From NCBI GenBank assembly GCA_966112615.1, contig CBHWDO010000006.1, positions 133,531 to 197,530 on the forward strand: a stretch of DNA of 64,000 nucleotides. The letters run 5' to 3'. Made by a program: the position numbers and the translations under genes. The notes beneath the pieces are model-generated. The model had not been told where the DNA came from. It worked only from the letters and a program-made list of their open reading frames with translations, and did no database searches. Below, in pieces: positions 33,039 to 42,748 of this stretch (its first letter is position 1; each line of letters opens with the position of its first letter). This DNA comes from Flavitalea sp966112615. Its GTDB lineage: Bacteria; Bacteroidota; Bacteroidia; Chitinophagales; Chitinophagaceae.

Positions 33039-33802
33039 TTAGATGAATAAAAATTATAATCTTTTAGCAGGATGACTAGGAATTGGTCGTCCTGTCCTTT
33101 ATAATCTATATTCAGTTTTGATTTGATACGATCCGAAATTTTTCTTGCCAATTCGTAATCATCTTTTGTTCTAACTCTTTCAATTATTGATTTTAATGTG
33201 TTGATATCCCTGTCGGTCAACTGCATCACCTGTGGAAACATTGGTTCGTAGCCCTGATCAATTTCTGTAAAAACAGTATCCTGCCATGAAGTGGAAGATT
33301 TCAGGTCGATAAGAATGGTTCCTGCCAAAATATCTCCAATACGCTGCGATTTAGTGGTAAATATTATGGCGATCACTCCTGCAAAAGTTAATGGCATGGT
33401 CCACCACGGAAGTGTACCATAGGCAACGGCAAATGGAACCCAGTATGGAAAGTCGATTAGCCGGAATACCCACCGGATAAGGAATTGAGCGATTCCCGGT
33501 TGACCACCTTCTGCTGTGATCACCCTAAGGTTCATAGCGATCTTTCCAACACTTCTTCCATTGGTCATTATCTCCAATACTAGGTGATAAAACAGTACAG
33601 GCAAACCAATCACTATACCATTGATCTCCCACATATTGGTAAATACAAAAAAGGAGGAAGTGTTTAAAAGTTTCGACATAATAAATACATAGGCCCAGCA
33701 AACCAGCAGGTCAATAAACCATGCAATGATGCGTTTATGAAAGGGTGCGATCTCGAAATCCACTTCTATATTGAATCCTGTATCTAGTTTAATATGAGCC
33801 AT
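33035..33802 (-). CDS. RDD-family membrane protein
   Basis: 255 residues. The N terminus (HKRIIAWFIDLLVCWAYVF near 27) carries the RxxAxxxD-type motif of the RDD domain, and GRSVGKIAMNLRVI, RWVFRLIDFP and QRIGDILAGTILI complete it: three or so membrane helices with Arg and Asp inside. Function is unclear; some relatives help ion exchange. The C-terminal 80 residues are soluble and helical. I start it at the ATG at 33802, since the 70 codons upstream read into the divergent SpoIIM gene. It sits at the edge of the MoxR/DUF58 cluster, which often includes an RDD gene. Confidence 0.8.
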   Translation of the reverse strand: MAHIKLDTGFNIEVDFEIAPFHKRIIAWFIDLLVCWAYVFIMSKLLNTSSFFVFTNMWEINGIVIGLPVLFYHLVLEIMTNGRSVGKIAMNLRVITAEGGQPGIAQFLIRWVFRLIDFPYWVPFAVAYGTLPWWTMPLTFAGVIAIIFTTKSQRIGDILAGTILIDLKSSTSWQDTVFTEIDQGYEPMFPQVMQLTDRDINTLKSIIERVRTKDDYELARKISDRIKSKLNIDYKGQDDQFLVILLKDYNFYSSN

Positions 33803-33863
33803 AATTCTGCCAGAAACTTTTATATTTATTGTCGCGACACAACTACAAGTTAAACAAGCAATT

Positions 33864-34823
33864 GTGAGAGAAGGACAATTTATCAGAAAAAATATTGAAA
33901 AATGGAAGCAGTACCAATATGAGAAGCCTTCCAACCCAGATGAGATGGCTGAGCAGTTTACAGAACTGGTCAATGACCTGGGGTATTCAAAAACCTTCTT
34001 TCCAAATAGCAAGGTTACTCAATATTTGAACGGACTTGCATCCCGTATCTACCTGGGAATTTATCAGAATAAAAAAGAAGATGGATCAAGGATCGTAAGA
34101 TTCTGGAAGACTGAACTGCCAATGACTATAAGAAGACACCACAGGGTGTTACTCTATGCATTCTTATTATTCACTGGGTTTGTTTTGATGTCAGTTTTTT
34201 CAACGTTACAGGATCAATCCTTTGTCAGGGGAGTATTAGGAGACGGATATGTAGAAATGACCGAAGAAAATATAGCCAAGGGTGATCCATTTGGAGTGTA
34301 TAAAGATCCGAACAGGTTAAGGATGTTTCTTTCTATTGCATTGAATAATATCAAGGTTTCTTTCATGGTATTCGTGGGAGGATTCCTGGTAAGTATTGGA
34401 ACTATCTGGATGTTATTTGAAAATGGAATGATGCTGGGATCTTTTCAGACATTCTTTTTTACAAAAGGAATGGGATGGAATTCCATTCTTGTTGTTTGGA
34501 TACATGGAACTTTAGAAATCTCTGCAATCATTATTGCAGGAGGCGCAGGAATGATCGTAGGAAACAGTATTTTATTTCCAAAAACATTCAGCAGGCTTGA
34601 TTCACTTAAACGCGGTACCAGGGATGGATTGAAATTAATGATCGGACTGGTTCCCATTTTTATAGCTGCCGCTTTCCTAGAAGGTTTTATCACACGGTAT
34701 TCAACAATGCCTAAAGCAATCAGTATATCAATTCTGTCTGGCTCCCTATTATTCATATCCTGGTATTTTATTCTTTACCCCATCAAAGTAGAGAAAGCCC
34801 AGATAAAAAAGCTGATGGCATGA
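33864..34823 (+). CDS. SpoIIM/DUF95-family membrane protein
   Basis: 319 residues, five or so membrane helices after a soluble N-terminal 90 residues. Signature segments: RRHHRVLLYAFLLFTGF, ALNNIKVSFMVFVGGFLVSIGTIWMLFENGMMLG and WIHGTLEISAIIIAGGAGMIVG (the HGxxE motif). The SpoIIM label comes from a sporulation protein; in Bacteroidota it occurs with RDD, DUF4129, DUF4350, MoxR and DUF58 genes, as here, and has no link to spores. Start codon is GTG at 33864. The stop overlaps the next ATG by 4 bp. First gene of the rightward cluster. Confidence 0.85.
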   Translation: MREGQFIRKNIEKWKQYQYEKPSNPDEMAEQFTELVNDLGYSKTFFPNSKVTQYLNGLASRIYLGIYQNKKEDGSRIVRFWKTELPMTIRRHHRVLLYAFLLFTGFVLMSVFSTLQDQSFVRGVLGDGYVEMTEENIAKGDPFGVYKDPNRLRMFLSIALNNIKVSFMVFVGGFLVSIGTIWMLFENGMMLGSFQTFFFTKGMGWNSILVVWIHGTLEISAIIIAGGAGMIVGNSILFPKTFSRLDSLKRGTRDGLKLMIGLVPIFIAAAFLEGFITRYSTMPKAISISILSGSLLFISWYFILYPIKVEKAQIKKLMA

Positions 34824-35476
34824 ATAGATGGGTTGTGACTTTTATACTGAGTTTTTTTTCATTTCAAATTTATGCACAAAATGTGCGGGGAGTGCCTTCG
34901 AAGATCATTGATTCGCTTCAACGAAAAAAAGAATTTCAATATGCGAATGATCCAGCTTACTGGACAGTAAAAAAGAAGGCATCTGATGAAAGTTTTTGGG
35001 AAGGGTTTTTCAATGTGTTGAATTCTACAGCGTTTCGATGGATAGCGTATATTTTTTTTATTGGTCTTTTTCTCTTCATAATTTACAGGGTTTTGAAAGT
35101 GCAGGGAGTGTTCGACCGGAAAAATAAAAAGATTGCCGTTATTGAATCTACACATGAATTGAATGATGTTTCAGTGGAATCACTGGCAGAACAAATCATG
35201 GAATATTACATGGCAGGAGATCTGAGGCAGGCCGTAAGATATCATTACCTGCATCTCTTAAAACTTCTTGCAGAAAAAAATATTCTGCAATTGAATGCAA
35301 CAGCTACAAATCATGATTATGTAATTCAGATGAGTAAAACAGCCATGCATGCGGATTTCAGCTTACTTACGAAAGTGTATGATCATGTTTGGTATGGTGA
35401 AATTGAACCCGATTCAAAGCAGTATTCAAGGATCGATTCTTATTTCAGAAAAGTAAAAATTGGATTATCATCTTGA
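34820..35476 (+). CDS. DUF4129-domain membrane protein
   Basis: 218 residues: signal or anchor at the N terminus (FILSFFSFQIYAQN), one membrane helix near 75-95 (FRWIAYIFFIGLFLFIIYRV) and a cytoplasmic domain with VESLAEQIMEYYMAGDLRQAVRYHYLHLLKLLAEKNIL, the DUF4129 signature, often fused to transglutaminase proteins elsewhere. Overlaps the genes on both sides by 4 bp, so it is translationally coupled within the RDD/SpoIIM/MoxR/DUF58 cluster. Role unknown; such clusters are thought to assemble or regulate membrane protein complexes. Confidence 0.8.
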   Translation: MNRWVVTFILSFFSFQIYAQNVRGVPSKIIDSLQRKKEFQYANDPAYWTVKKKASDESFWEGFFNVLNSTAFRWIAYIFFIGLFLFIIYRVLKVQGVFDRKNKKIAVIESTHELNDVSVESLAEQIMEYYMAGDLRQAVRYHYLHLLKLLAEKNILQLNATATNHDYVIQMSKTAMHADFSLLTKVYDHVWYGEIEPDSKQYSRIDSYFRKVKIGLSS

Positions 35477-36681
35477 AGCAGCTATACTACATATTAGCAA
35501 TGCTTATTTTATTAAGTTCATGCGGAGGCAAGAAACTTAATAAAAGAATGTCGCTGTGGAGAAATGATAAAATTCCTTACGGTACCAAACTCAGCTACGA
35601 TCATCTAGAATATATTTTTCCCGGTGCACAGGTGGAGATCAATAAAGAGTCTCCGATGCAATCCTCCATATTCAGTTATGCTAAGGAGAATGATGAAAAG
35701 TCGGTCCTGATTGCTATTGTGCCATCCTTTAAACCAAGTGCGCTTGAATGGAAGTCGTTGATGCATTATACATCCATGGGCCACCATATTTTGATTTCAA
35801 CATTTGATATTGGGCAGAATTTAAAAGACTCTTTAAATTTTACCACTACAACATCCAATGGGTTATACAATAGTTCAGACAGCCTGATCATTAGCCTGGT
35901 GCATCCTGTGAGTTATGATACATCACGATATTTATATCCGGGTGGGTCATATGATAATTCATTTGATTCAATAGCACCAACCTATACAACAGTGATTGGA
36001 TATAATGAATTTAAACGACCCAATTTCATACGTTTTGAATTGAAGTCTGGTGGTTCGATCATGATCCATCTTGCTCCTGTTGCCTTTACAAATTTCTTCC
36101 TTTTGCATAAACAGAATATTGAATATTATAACCAGTCTTTATCCTACATACCTGGTAATGTTAAAAGGGTTTATTGGGATGATTATTTCAGGTATCATGA
36201 ATTTGGAAGAAAAAAAGGTTCCACCGAGGGTAAAAATTTATTTTCAAAACTGAAGGTCTTCATGCAGGATGATATGCTGCGTTGGGCCCTGATACTTACA
36301 GCAATATTGTTTGCTTTGATCTATTTATTTGATTCAAAGAGGAAGCAAAGAGTTATACCACCGGTGAAACCATTGACCAATGCATCGCTGGATTTTGTAA
36401 AAACTGTTGGCAGGTTGTATTTTCAACAGAAGAACAATCGGGATCTCGTGGAGAAGTTACAGGTACAATTTGCAGATCACCTCAGGAGCAGGTATAATAT
36501 GCAGGTAGGTTTTGCACAGGATAATTTTTCTCATCATTTAAGTTACCGTACCGGTTATGATGAAGCACCATTTAAAAAGATCCAGGGATATTTTTTATTG
36601 TTGAAAGATAATGAACCTGTGGCCGATGAAGATCTGTATGCATTACATACTGAATTGGAAAAATTCTACAAACATTCATAA
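35473..36681 (+). CDS. DUF4350-domain lipoprotein, probable TTG start
   Basis: 402 residues. TTG at 35473 overlaps the preceding stop (TTGA) and gives MKQLYYILAMLILLSSCGG, a lipobox with Cys at 17; the ATG at 35500 would leave too short a signal. A DUF4350-type domain (TKLSYDHLEYIFPGAQVEI, ILISTFDIGQN, AFTNFFLLHKQN) is followed by a membrane helix near 262-282 (RWALILTAILFALIYLF) and a C-terminal cytoplasmic helical part. Domain name from motif pattern. It overlaps the MoxR gene by one base. Found in the same cluster type in many Bacteroidota. Confidence 0.75.
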   Translation: MKQLYYILAMLILLSSCGGKKLNKRMSLWRNDKIPYGTKLSYDHLEYIFPGAQVEINKESPMQSSIFSYAKENDEKSVLIAIVPSFKPSALEWKSLMHYTSMGHHILISTFDIGQNLKDSLNFTTTTSNGLYNSSDSLIISLVHPVSYDTSRYLYPGGSYDNSFDSIAPTYTTVIGYNEFKRPNFIRFELKSGGSIMIHLAPVAFTNFFLLHKQNIEYYNQSLSYIPGNVKRVYWDDYFRYHEFGRKKGSTEGKNLFSKLKVFMQDDMLRWALILTAILFALIYLFDSKRKQRVIPPVKPLTNASLDFVKTVGRLYFQQKNNRDLVEKLQVQFADHLRSRYNMQVGFAQDNFSHHLSYRTGYDEAPFKKIQGYFLLLKDNEPVADEDLYALHTELEKFYKHS

Positions 36682-37658
36682 TGGAAGAAAATCTTTTTGA
36701 AACAACAGGCAGGCTTAAAGAATTGCAGGAGCATGTAGTTAAGCTTAGAAATGCAGTGGGGCAGGTAATTGTTGGGCAGGATAAAATGATCGAGTTATTG
36801 CTGGCAGCAATCCTTGCCGACGGCCATGTTTTGATCGAAGGTGTTCCGGGTGTTGCCAAAACTCTTACAGCAAAACTGATGAGTAAAGCTATAGATGTAT
36901 CTTATTCACGTATTCAGTTTACCCCGGATCTGATGCCAGGAGATGTAATTGGAACCACCATTTATAATAACAAGGAAAATAATTTCGAATTCAAGCCTGG
37001 GCCTGTATTCAGCAATATTGTGCTGATAGATGAGATCAACAGGGCACCGGCAAAAACCCAGGCTGCATTGTTTGAGGTGATGGAAGAGCGACAGGTTACG
37101 GTTGATGGAACAACCTTTATCTTTGAAGCGCCTTTCCTTGTAATGGCAACGCAAAACCCGATTGAACAGGAAGGAACTTACCACCTACCGGAAGCACAGC
37201 TCGACAGGTTCCTTTTCAAAATAACTGTTGGTTATCCATCAAAGGAGGAGGAAGTGCTTATTCTTTCACATCATCACCATGCAAGACTGCAGGAAATGAT
37301 CGATAAGGTAGGTGCCGTGATCAGTAAGAATGAATTAGAAGAGATAAGGAATAATGTGCGATCTGTGCATGTGGAAGACAAGATCCTTTCATTTATTGCA
37401 GAGATCGTCAGCAGTACAAGAAATCATAAATCCATTTTCCTGGGAGCATCACCCCGTGCATCTGTTGGAATTCTCCAGGCGGCCAAAGCAGTTGCCGCCA
37501 TGCAGGGCCGTGAATTTGTTACTCCCGAGGATGTAGTTTTTGTTGCGCCGCCTGTTTTACGACACAGGATAATCCTGACTCCTGATAAAGAAATGGAGGG
37601 TGCCAATGTAGATGAAGTTGTAAGCCAGCTGATTGCTAAAATTGAAATTCCACGCTGA
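36681..37658 (+). CDS. MoxR-family AAA+ ATPase
   Basis: 325-residue ATPase thought to remodel or insert cofactors into membrane-associated complexes together with DUF58 and VWA proteins. Walker A EGVPGVAKTLTAK near 54, Walker B IVLIDEINRAPAKTQAALFEVMEERQ near 112, sensor 1 VMATQNPIEQEGTYHLPEAQLDRFLFKI near 155, and sensor 2 in GASPRASVGILQAAKA near 257. Neighbours overlap by one base each side (TAATG and TGATG). Family certain, target unknown. Confidence 0.95.
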   Translation: MEENLFETTGRLKELQEHVVKLRNAVGQVIVGQDKMIELLLAAILADGHVLIEGVPGVAKTLTAKLMSKAIDVSYSRIQFTPDLMPGDVIGTTIYNNKENNFEFKPGPVFSNIVLIDEINRAPAKTQAALFEVMEERQVTVDGTTFIFEAPFLVMATQNPIEQEGTYHLPEAQLDRFLFKITVGYPSKEEEVLILSHHHHARLQEMIDKVGAVISKNELEEIRNNVRSVHVEDKILSFIAEIVSSTRNHKSIFLGASPRASVGILQAAKAVAAMQGREFVTPEDVVFVAPPVLRHRIILTPDKEMEGANVDEVVSQLIAKIEIPR

Positions 37659-39007
37659 TGCGTAACCTTTACAGAAGGTGGATTGAACCATTGTTTCTCG
37701 CCAGGAGGTTTTATTTTATCATGGTAGGATTGATCCTGTCATTTATTATTGCATTCCTGGTACCGGTTCTGTTTCCCTTTTGCAAATTGTTAGTTGGATT
37801 ATTTGTGATCGCATTCCTGCTGGATCATTTCTTATTATTCAGAAAGATCGATCCACTGATCGTAAACAGGATCAACAATGATCGATTTAATAATGGGGAG
37901 GAAAATTCGATCCAGGTAAATATTGAAAACCATGTATCATCCAGGTTGAAATTGAGGATAATTGATGAGGTTCCTTTTCAATTTCAACAACGTGATCTTT
38001 ATTTCGACCTTCAATTAGGTGGATATGAAAAGACCTCCTTTACTTATCATTTAAAGCCTGCAGAAAGAGGTGAATATGAATTCGGATCGGTGCATTGTTT
38101 TATCAGGTCGTTTTTAGGATTGCTGATCAGGAGGTATACTATTCGCACCAAACATAAAATAAAAGTTTATCCTTCTTATAATAAGATCCGCCAGTTTGAG
38201 ATCATTGCAAGGTCCAGCGAATTGGCAGAATTAGGTAACAGAAAATTCAGAAAGATCGGCCAGAGTATGGAATTCGACCAGATCAAGGATTATGTTGCCG
38301 GTGATGATATCAGGAATATTAACTGGAGAGCCACCGCAAGAAGAGGAGGAAGATTGATGGTGAATAGTTTTATGGATGAACGCAGCCAGCAGATCTATTG
38401 CCTTGTTGATAAAGGAAGGGTTATGAAAATGCCTTTTCATGGTATGACTTTACTCGATCATGCAATTAATGCTACACTGGTGTTATCACATGTTGCATTA
38501 ATCAAGCAGGACAGGGCAGGACTGATCACTTTTGCCGAAGATACAGTAGGTTTTTTGCCAGCAGAGAAACGTGCATCGCAGATGAACCTGATCCTGGAGA
38601 ACCTGTATTCATTGCAAACCAGGTTCTTTGAAACTGATTATGAAAAGCTTTACAGTCTTGTAAGAACAAGGATCCCACAGAGAAGCTTATTGGTACTATT
38701 TACCAATTTTGAATCGATGAGTGGGTTAAGAAGACAGCTGCCATATTTAAGGATGATGGCAAGAAAACATTTGCTGCTGGTGATATTTTTTGAAAATGTT
38801 GAACTAAGTGCACTGGAGCAATCCGAGGCACAGGATATCGAAGGGATCTATATTAAAACCATTGCAAGGAAATTCATCCTGGAGAAAAAGACTATTGTAA
38901 AAGAATTGCAGCAGCATGGAATATTGACATTGCTGACAACACCACAATCATTGACAATTGATGCGGTCAATAAATACCTCGAACTAAAATCAAGACAGGC
39001 TATTTGA
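37658..39007 (+). CDS. DUF58-domain protein
   Basis: 449 residues: two N-terminal membrane helices (about 17-40 and 43-60), a beta-sandwich region, then the DUF58 signature GQSMEFDQIKDYVAGDDIRNINWRATARRGGRLMVNSF near 207-243 and a VWA-like fold behind it (HALINATLVLSHVALIKQ-type helix, DRAGLITFAEDT). DUF58 proteins partner MoxR ATPases. Here the start overlaps the MoxR stop by one base, and truB follows 13 bp after the stop, so the six genes from 33864 on may be one transcript into truB. Confidence 0.9.
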   Translation: MRNLYRRWIEPLFLARRFYFIMVGLILSFIIAFLVPVLFPFCKLLVGLFVIAFLLDHFLLFRKIDPLIVNRINNDRFNNGEENSIQVNIENHVSSRLKLRIIDEVPFQFQQRDLYFDLQLGGYEKTSFTYHLKPAERGEYEFGSVHCFIRSFLGLLIRRYTIRTKHKIKVYPSYNKIRQFEIIARSSELAELGNRKFRKIGQSMEFDQIKDYVAGDDIRNINWRATARRGGRLMVNSFMDERSQQIYCLVDKGRVMKMPFHGMTLLDHAINATLVLSHVALIKQDRAGLITFAEDTVGFLPAEKRASQMNLILENLYSLQTRFFETDYEKLYSLVRTRIPQRSLLVLFTNFESMSGLRRQLPYLRMMARKHLLLVIFFENVELSALEQSEAQDIEGIYIKTIARKFILEKKTIVKELQQHGILTLLTTPQSLTIDAVNKYLELKSRQAI

Positions 39008-39020
39008 TTATCTTCGCCGC

Positions 39021-39710
39021 ATGCAGAATCCTTTCTTTGAAGCGGGGCAGGTGTTGTTGATCGATAAACCCCTGGAGTGGACATCATTCGATGTTGTAAG
39101 AAAAGTACGGAACCTAATCAAAATCAAAAAAGTTGGTCATGCCGGAACCCTGGATCCTTTAGCCAGCGGCTTATTGATACTGTGTACAGGAAAATTTACC
39201 AAGAAGATCAATGAGTACATGGCCAAAGAAAAAGAATATACAGGCACCATAACCTTGGGAGCCAGCACTCCAACTTATGATCTTGAATCAGACCCGATCG
39301 AACAAAAGGACTATGCTCATCTTACGGAAGAAATAATAAAATCTGCCACAGCTCAATTCACCGGGCCCATCATGCAGGTTCCTCCAATTCATTCTGCTAT
39401 CAAGATCAATGGAAAAAGAGTGTATGAATTAGCGAGAAAAGGTAAGGATGTGGAATTGGAGCCAAGACCCGTTACTATTCATGAATTTGAGATCACAGCC
39501 ATAAGACTTCCTGAAGTGGATTTCAGAATTGTTTGTTCAACCGGCACCTATATCAGGAGCATCGCCAATGATTTTGGAAAGGAGTTGGGTGTGGGTGGAT
39601 ACCTCAGCAAATTATGCAGAACCCGTATCGGAGAGTTTTTACTTACTGATGCCATGAGTATGGAGCAGGTAAAGGAATTTGTGGAAGCACACAGTCATCA
39701 GAAAGGATAA
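39021..39710 (+). CDS. truB: tRNA pseudouridine(55) synthase
   Basis: Converts U55 of tRNA to pseudouridine; 229 residues, a compact form without the usual C-terminal PUA extension. LLIDKPLEWTSFDVV near 12, KVGHAGTLDPLASGLLILCTGK near 37 (catalytic Asp in GTLDP), KEYTGTITLGASTPTYDLES, MQVPPIHSAIKINGKRVYELARKG near 118, and CSTGTYIRSIANDFG near 174 are all there. The 3' end overlaps convergent tamL by 13 bp, so the two cannot share a terminator. Confidence 0.95.
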   Translation: MQNPFFEAGQVLLIDKPLEWTSFDVVRKVRNLIKIKKVGHAGTLDPLASGLLILCTGKFTKKINEYMAKEKEYTGTITLGASTPTYDLESDPIEQKDYAHLTEEIIKSATAQFTGPIMQVPPIHSAIKINGKRVYELARKGKDVELEPRPVTIHEFEITAIRLPEVDFRIVCSTGTYIRSIANDFGKELGVGGYLSKLCRTRIGEFLLTDAMSMEQVKEFVEAHSHQKG

Positions 39711-42010
39711 CCTATTCCTAGCTGGAATGTACCGTCAAATAATTTCAATTCCTGGAACCATCCATTGTTTGTGCGATAAAATGGATTCTTTAATTTATAT
39801 GCCCAGTCGAACCTGATAAGAAAGAAATCAAAATCGATCCTTAGGCTTGTTCCTCCTGCAACGGCAAGGTCGCGGTAAAGGTTTTTAAATTTAAATGTAG
39901 CTCCTTCCAGGGAAGGGTTTGTTGGGTCTGTTTTCAGCAGCCAGATATTTCCAAAATCAGTGAACAGGGCACTTTGGATCTTCACACCGAAAACTCTTCC
40001 AAGATTAAAGCGATATTCAATATTTCCTTCAAGTTTGAAATCTCCAAACCTGTCCCAGGGCCCACTGGAAGCAGTATCCTGCGAAATATTTGATCCCCAT
40101 CCCAGTTGACGGAATCTCCATGCCCGCATGCTGTATGGTCCACCGGCAAAGTATGCTTTGAAGAAGGGAAGGTTCAATTCATATTCATTATTTTCTTTTC
40201 CGTAAACATGTCCGTAACCTGCAAAACCACGGAATGCCCAGGTGGAGTTCTTTTGATCGATATAATACTTGTACTCGATATCACCCTTAATGAATCTCTT
40301 AAGATCACCTCTTTCAAGTTGGTTGATGAGCCCGAATAGTGCACCACTTTCCTCTACTCTAACAGAAAACGACCTGCGCTTATTACCACCAATTTTGTAA
40401 TGATTATAACTGAGGATCTGGCTGATGATCAAACCATCATTGAATGCAAACCGCAGTGCAGGATTTTCTTTCTCTCTTTCAAGAAATAAACCTGTCTTTT
40501 GTGTTTTTACATATTCAAAATTGAAAGGAGTATACTGCCAGTTATGTTTTTTCTGAGACCAGCTATATCCAAAGGAGGTATTGACGGAACGCACTTCCAG
40601 CAAGGTTCTTCGGTTGGTATACGCAGTATTGAAATTAATGATCGTTCTTCCGTTGGTTACTCTTTCATTCAGCCTTGATCGGAAAGGAAGCATCAGCTTT
40701 GGAATGTTGAGGTTCTGAGAAAAACTCAACTGCATGGTCTGGATCACGCTTTCCGTTCCAAGTTCCACGCCAAAACGAACATTCGAACTGGATTGAATGG
40801 ATTCCCTGAATGCATTTCTGTTTACAAGACCAAGGTTGAAACCTACACCAAATAAGTTTCCGGCTGTGATGATATCATTCGCATTCCGGCTGGTTTCAAA
40901 ATCAGCACTTAAAGTTTGTTTCCTTGCAGGGAACAGGGATATTTTGGGATCAAGAATATTGGATGAATCTCTTGGTGTGAGATCAACAGTTACCTGCTGC
41001 CATGCACCAAGGTTGGTGAAGGTGTTGATGGTTTTAAAATAGTCATCAATTTTATAAAGATTACCCGGCCTAAGTGCTACTCTTTTTGCAATGAACGGAA
41101 GTTTAAACTTATTGGAATTGTACACAAACTGAAGACTGTCGATCTTTGTTGTTCTGGTGTTCGGCAGCGTACTGTCACTAATTACAGCATCGGGATATAT
41201 GGTTACTTCTCCAATAACGAATTGCTGCAAATGTGATGAATCCTTTAGTTCTCTTTGTTTGAAAACCAGTGACACAGTAGGATTCTCCCTTTTCTTCTGA
41301 AGTGAATCCAGTAATCTTAATTGTTCAAATGGATCCAGGTTTGGATCGATCAATGCAGCTACTACAGTATCGTGCTGTACATAAAGATCCTCTTTGGCAA
41401 GTTTGAAATACCCATTGTTACGATAAAGGTTCATTAACCGGTCGAGTTCTCCTGAAACTCTTTCAAGCCTGTAGGGATCTCCTTTTTTGATGAATGCCTT
41501 ATCAAGGTTTTGAATCGCGATGGTTTGCAGGGTAGAATCTTCAAAATCATATCCAATAGAATCAACTCTCAATACTTTTCCTGGTATTACAGAAAAGTTG
41601 ACATAGGTCCTGAGCTGGTCTTTTACCGTATCAACATAAAAAGTATCCAGGATCTGCGGTGAAAAGTATCCCTGGGAATTCAGCAACGAATTCATATAGG
41701 TTTTTGACCGGCCAATATAAAGAGTATCAAATACAACCGGCTTATTCAACCTGTAATAGAAAAAAGGAGGTATAGCCCTGACACTCAGCAGGGTCGTGAC
41801 TTTCAGGCTGTCATCGATTTGTTTATTGAGGCGTTCAAGCAGTTCGAGCTTTTCCTTTTTAGGAAGCTCCGATTTAAGTGTGATATTTGTCTTGTATACA
41901 AAGGGCTTATTCTTCTGATAGCGTTTCGGAACCGTACAGGCTGAGACCAATACGATCAGAACGATGAAAAATGCTGATATGTTGAAAATCCTATCTTGCT
42001 GCCCCGGCAC
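39698..42010 (-). CDS. tamL: TamL-type lipoprotein, BamA/TamA-family outer-membrane barrel
   Basis: 770 residues. A lipobox (LVSAC, Cys near 25) marks it as a lipoprotein, the feature that separates Bacteroidota TamL from TamA. POTRA-like repeats fill about 60-350 (VDSIGYDFEDSTLQTIAIQNL and GEVTIYPDAVI segments), then a 16-strand Omp85 barrel with AYFAGGPYSMRAWRFRQLGWGS (the family's lid-lock G-x-R-G-like loop) and C-terminal FQLGIGYPF. Thought to partner TamB in moving phospholipid or protein to the outer membrane. No tamB nearby. Divergent from the methyltransferase gene with 24 bp between starts. Confidence 0.85.
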   Translation of the reverse strand: MPGQQDRIFNISAFFIVLIVLVSACTVPKRYQKNKPFVYKTNITLKSELPKKEKLELLERLNKQIDDSLKVTTLLSVRAIPPFFYYRLNKPVVFDTLYIGRSKTYMNSLLNSQGYFSPQILDTFYVDTVKDQLRTYVNFSVIPGKVLRVDSIGYDFEDSTLQTIAIQNLDKAFIKKGDPYRLERVSGELDRLMNLYRNNGYFKLAKEDLYVQHDTVVAALIDPNLDPFEQLRLLDSLQKKRENPTVSLVFKQRELKDSSHLQQFVIGEVTIYPDAVISDSTLPNTRTTKIDSLQFVYNSNKFKLPFIAKRVALRPGNLYKIDDYFKTINTFTNLGAWQQVTVDLTPRDSSNILDPKISLFPARKQTLSADFETSRNANDIITAGNLFGVGFNLGLVNRNAFRESIQSSSNVRFGVELGTESVIQTMQLSFSQNLNIPKLMLPFRSRLNERVTNGRTIINFNTAYTNRRTLLEVRSVNTSFGYSWSQKKHNWQYTPFNFEYVKTQKTGLFLEREKENPALRFAFNDGLIISQILSYNHYKIGGNKRRSFSVRVEESGALFGLINQLERGDLKRFIKGDIEYKYYIDQKNSTWAFRGFAGYGHVYGKENNEYELNLPFFKAYFAGGPYSMRAWRFRQLGWGSNISQDTASSGPWDRFGDFKLEGNIEYRFNLGRVFGVKIQSALFTDFGNIWLLKTDPTNPSLEGATFKFKNLYRDLAVAGGTSLRIDFDFFLIRFDWAYKLKNPFYRTNNGWFQELKLFDGTFQLGIGYPF

Positions 42011-42034
42011 TTTATTGGTTTTAATCGAAATGCA

Positions 42035-42748
42035 ATGTTATCCAAATCGAAGATAAAATATATTCAAAGTTTAAGGCAGAAAAAATACAGGGATGAAGCA
42101 GGAGTATTTGTGGCCGAGGGTCCAAAAGTGGTTAAGGAATTATTGGAAGCCGATAATATTGACCTTGAAGAATTATTTTATCTTGAAACAGGCAAGGAAT
42201 ATACGGGAACAGCCATAACAACTATTGAACTGGAGAAGATCTCAGGACTGAATACTCCAAACGAAGTTGTCGCGATATTTAAAAAGCCTGTTTTCAGAGA
42301 TAATTTCTCACTAAAAGAAAAATTTTCCATTGCACTGGATTCCATACAGGACCCGGGAAATTTGGGCACCATTCTTCGGACTGCCGACTGGTTTGGAATT
42401 GAACAGATCTATTGCAGCCTGGATACGGTAGATGTATTTAATTCTAAAGTGGTTCAATCTACTATGGGTAGCATTGGCCGGGTTAGAGTTGTTTATACCG
42501 ATCTATTGCAACTGATCGAATCTAATCCGGGGATAGATATTTATGCTGCCATGCTGGATGGTGAGAACCTGTACGAAATGGAGAAGCCTTCAGCAGGTAT
42601 GATCGTGATCGGAAATGAATCGAAAGGGATCAGTCCTGAAGTGGCTTCCAGGGCAACCCATAAGGTTCTGATCCCGCGTAAGGGACATGCAGAATCGCTC
42701 AATGCCTCTGTTGCCGCAGCGATTATTATGGCTGAATTTTGCAGGTGA
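42035..42748 (+). CDS. SpoU-family RNA 2'-O-methyltransferase
   Basis: 237-residue SPOUT-fold methyltransferase, probably for 23S rRNA or tRNA ribose. N-terminal substrate-binding part (KIKYIQSLRQKKYRDEAGVFVAEGPKVVKELL), then the knot motifs LDSIQDPGNLGTILRTADWFGIEQIYC near 100, STMGSIGRVRV and AGMIVIGNESKGISPE near 185, and LIPRKGHAESLNASVAAAIIMAEF near 212. Start at 42035; the ATG at 41996 would overlap tamL. Its stop abuts the stop of the minus-strand permease gene. Confidence 0.9.
   Translation: MLSKSKIKYIQSLRQKKYRDEAGVFVAEGPKVVKELLEADNIDLEELFYLETGKEYTGTAITTIELEKISGLNTPNEVVAIFKKPVFRDNFSLKEKFSIALDSIQDPGNLGTILRTADWFGIEQIYCSLDTVDVFNSKVVQSTMGSIGRVRVVYTDLLQLIESNPGIDIYAAMLDGENLYEMEKPSAGMIVIGNESKGISPEVASRATHKVLIPRKGHAESLNASVAAAIIMAEFCR

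Noticed and set aside
33830..33839. Palindrome TGTCGCGACA between the RDD and SpoIIM genes
   Set aside because: Ten bases only, no second copy noticed in the window and no nearby regulator; could be chance.
33864..34823. SpoIIM homologue as evidence of sporulation
   Set aside because: The family is widespread in non-sporulating bacteria with MoxR/DUF58 genes, and no other sporulation gene is present.
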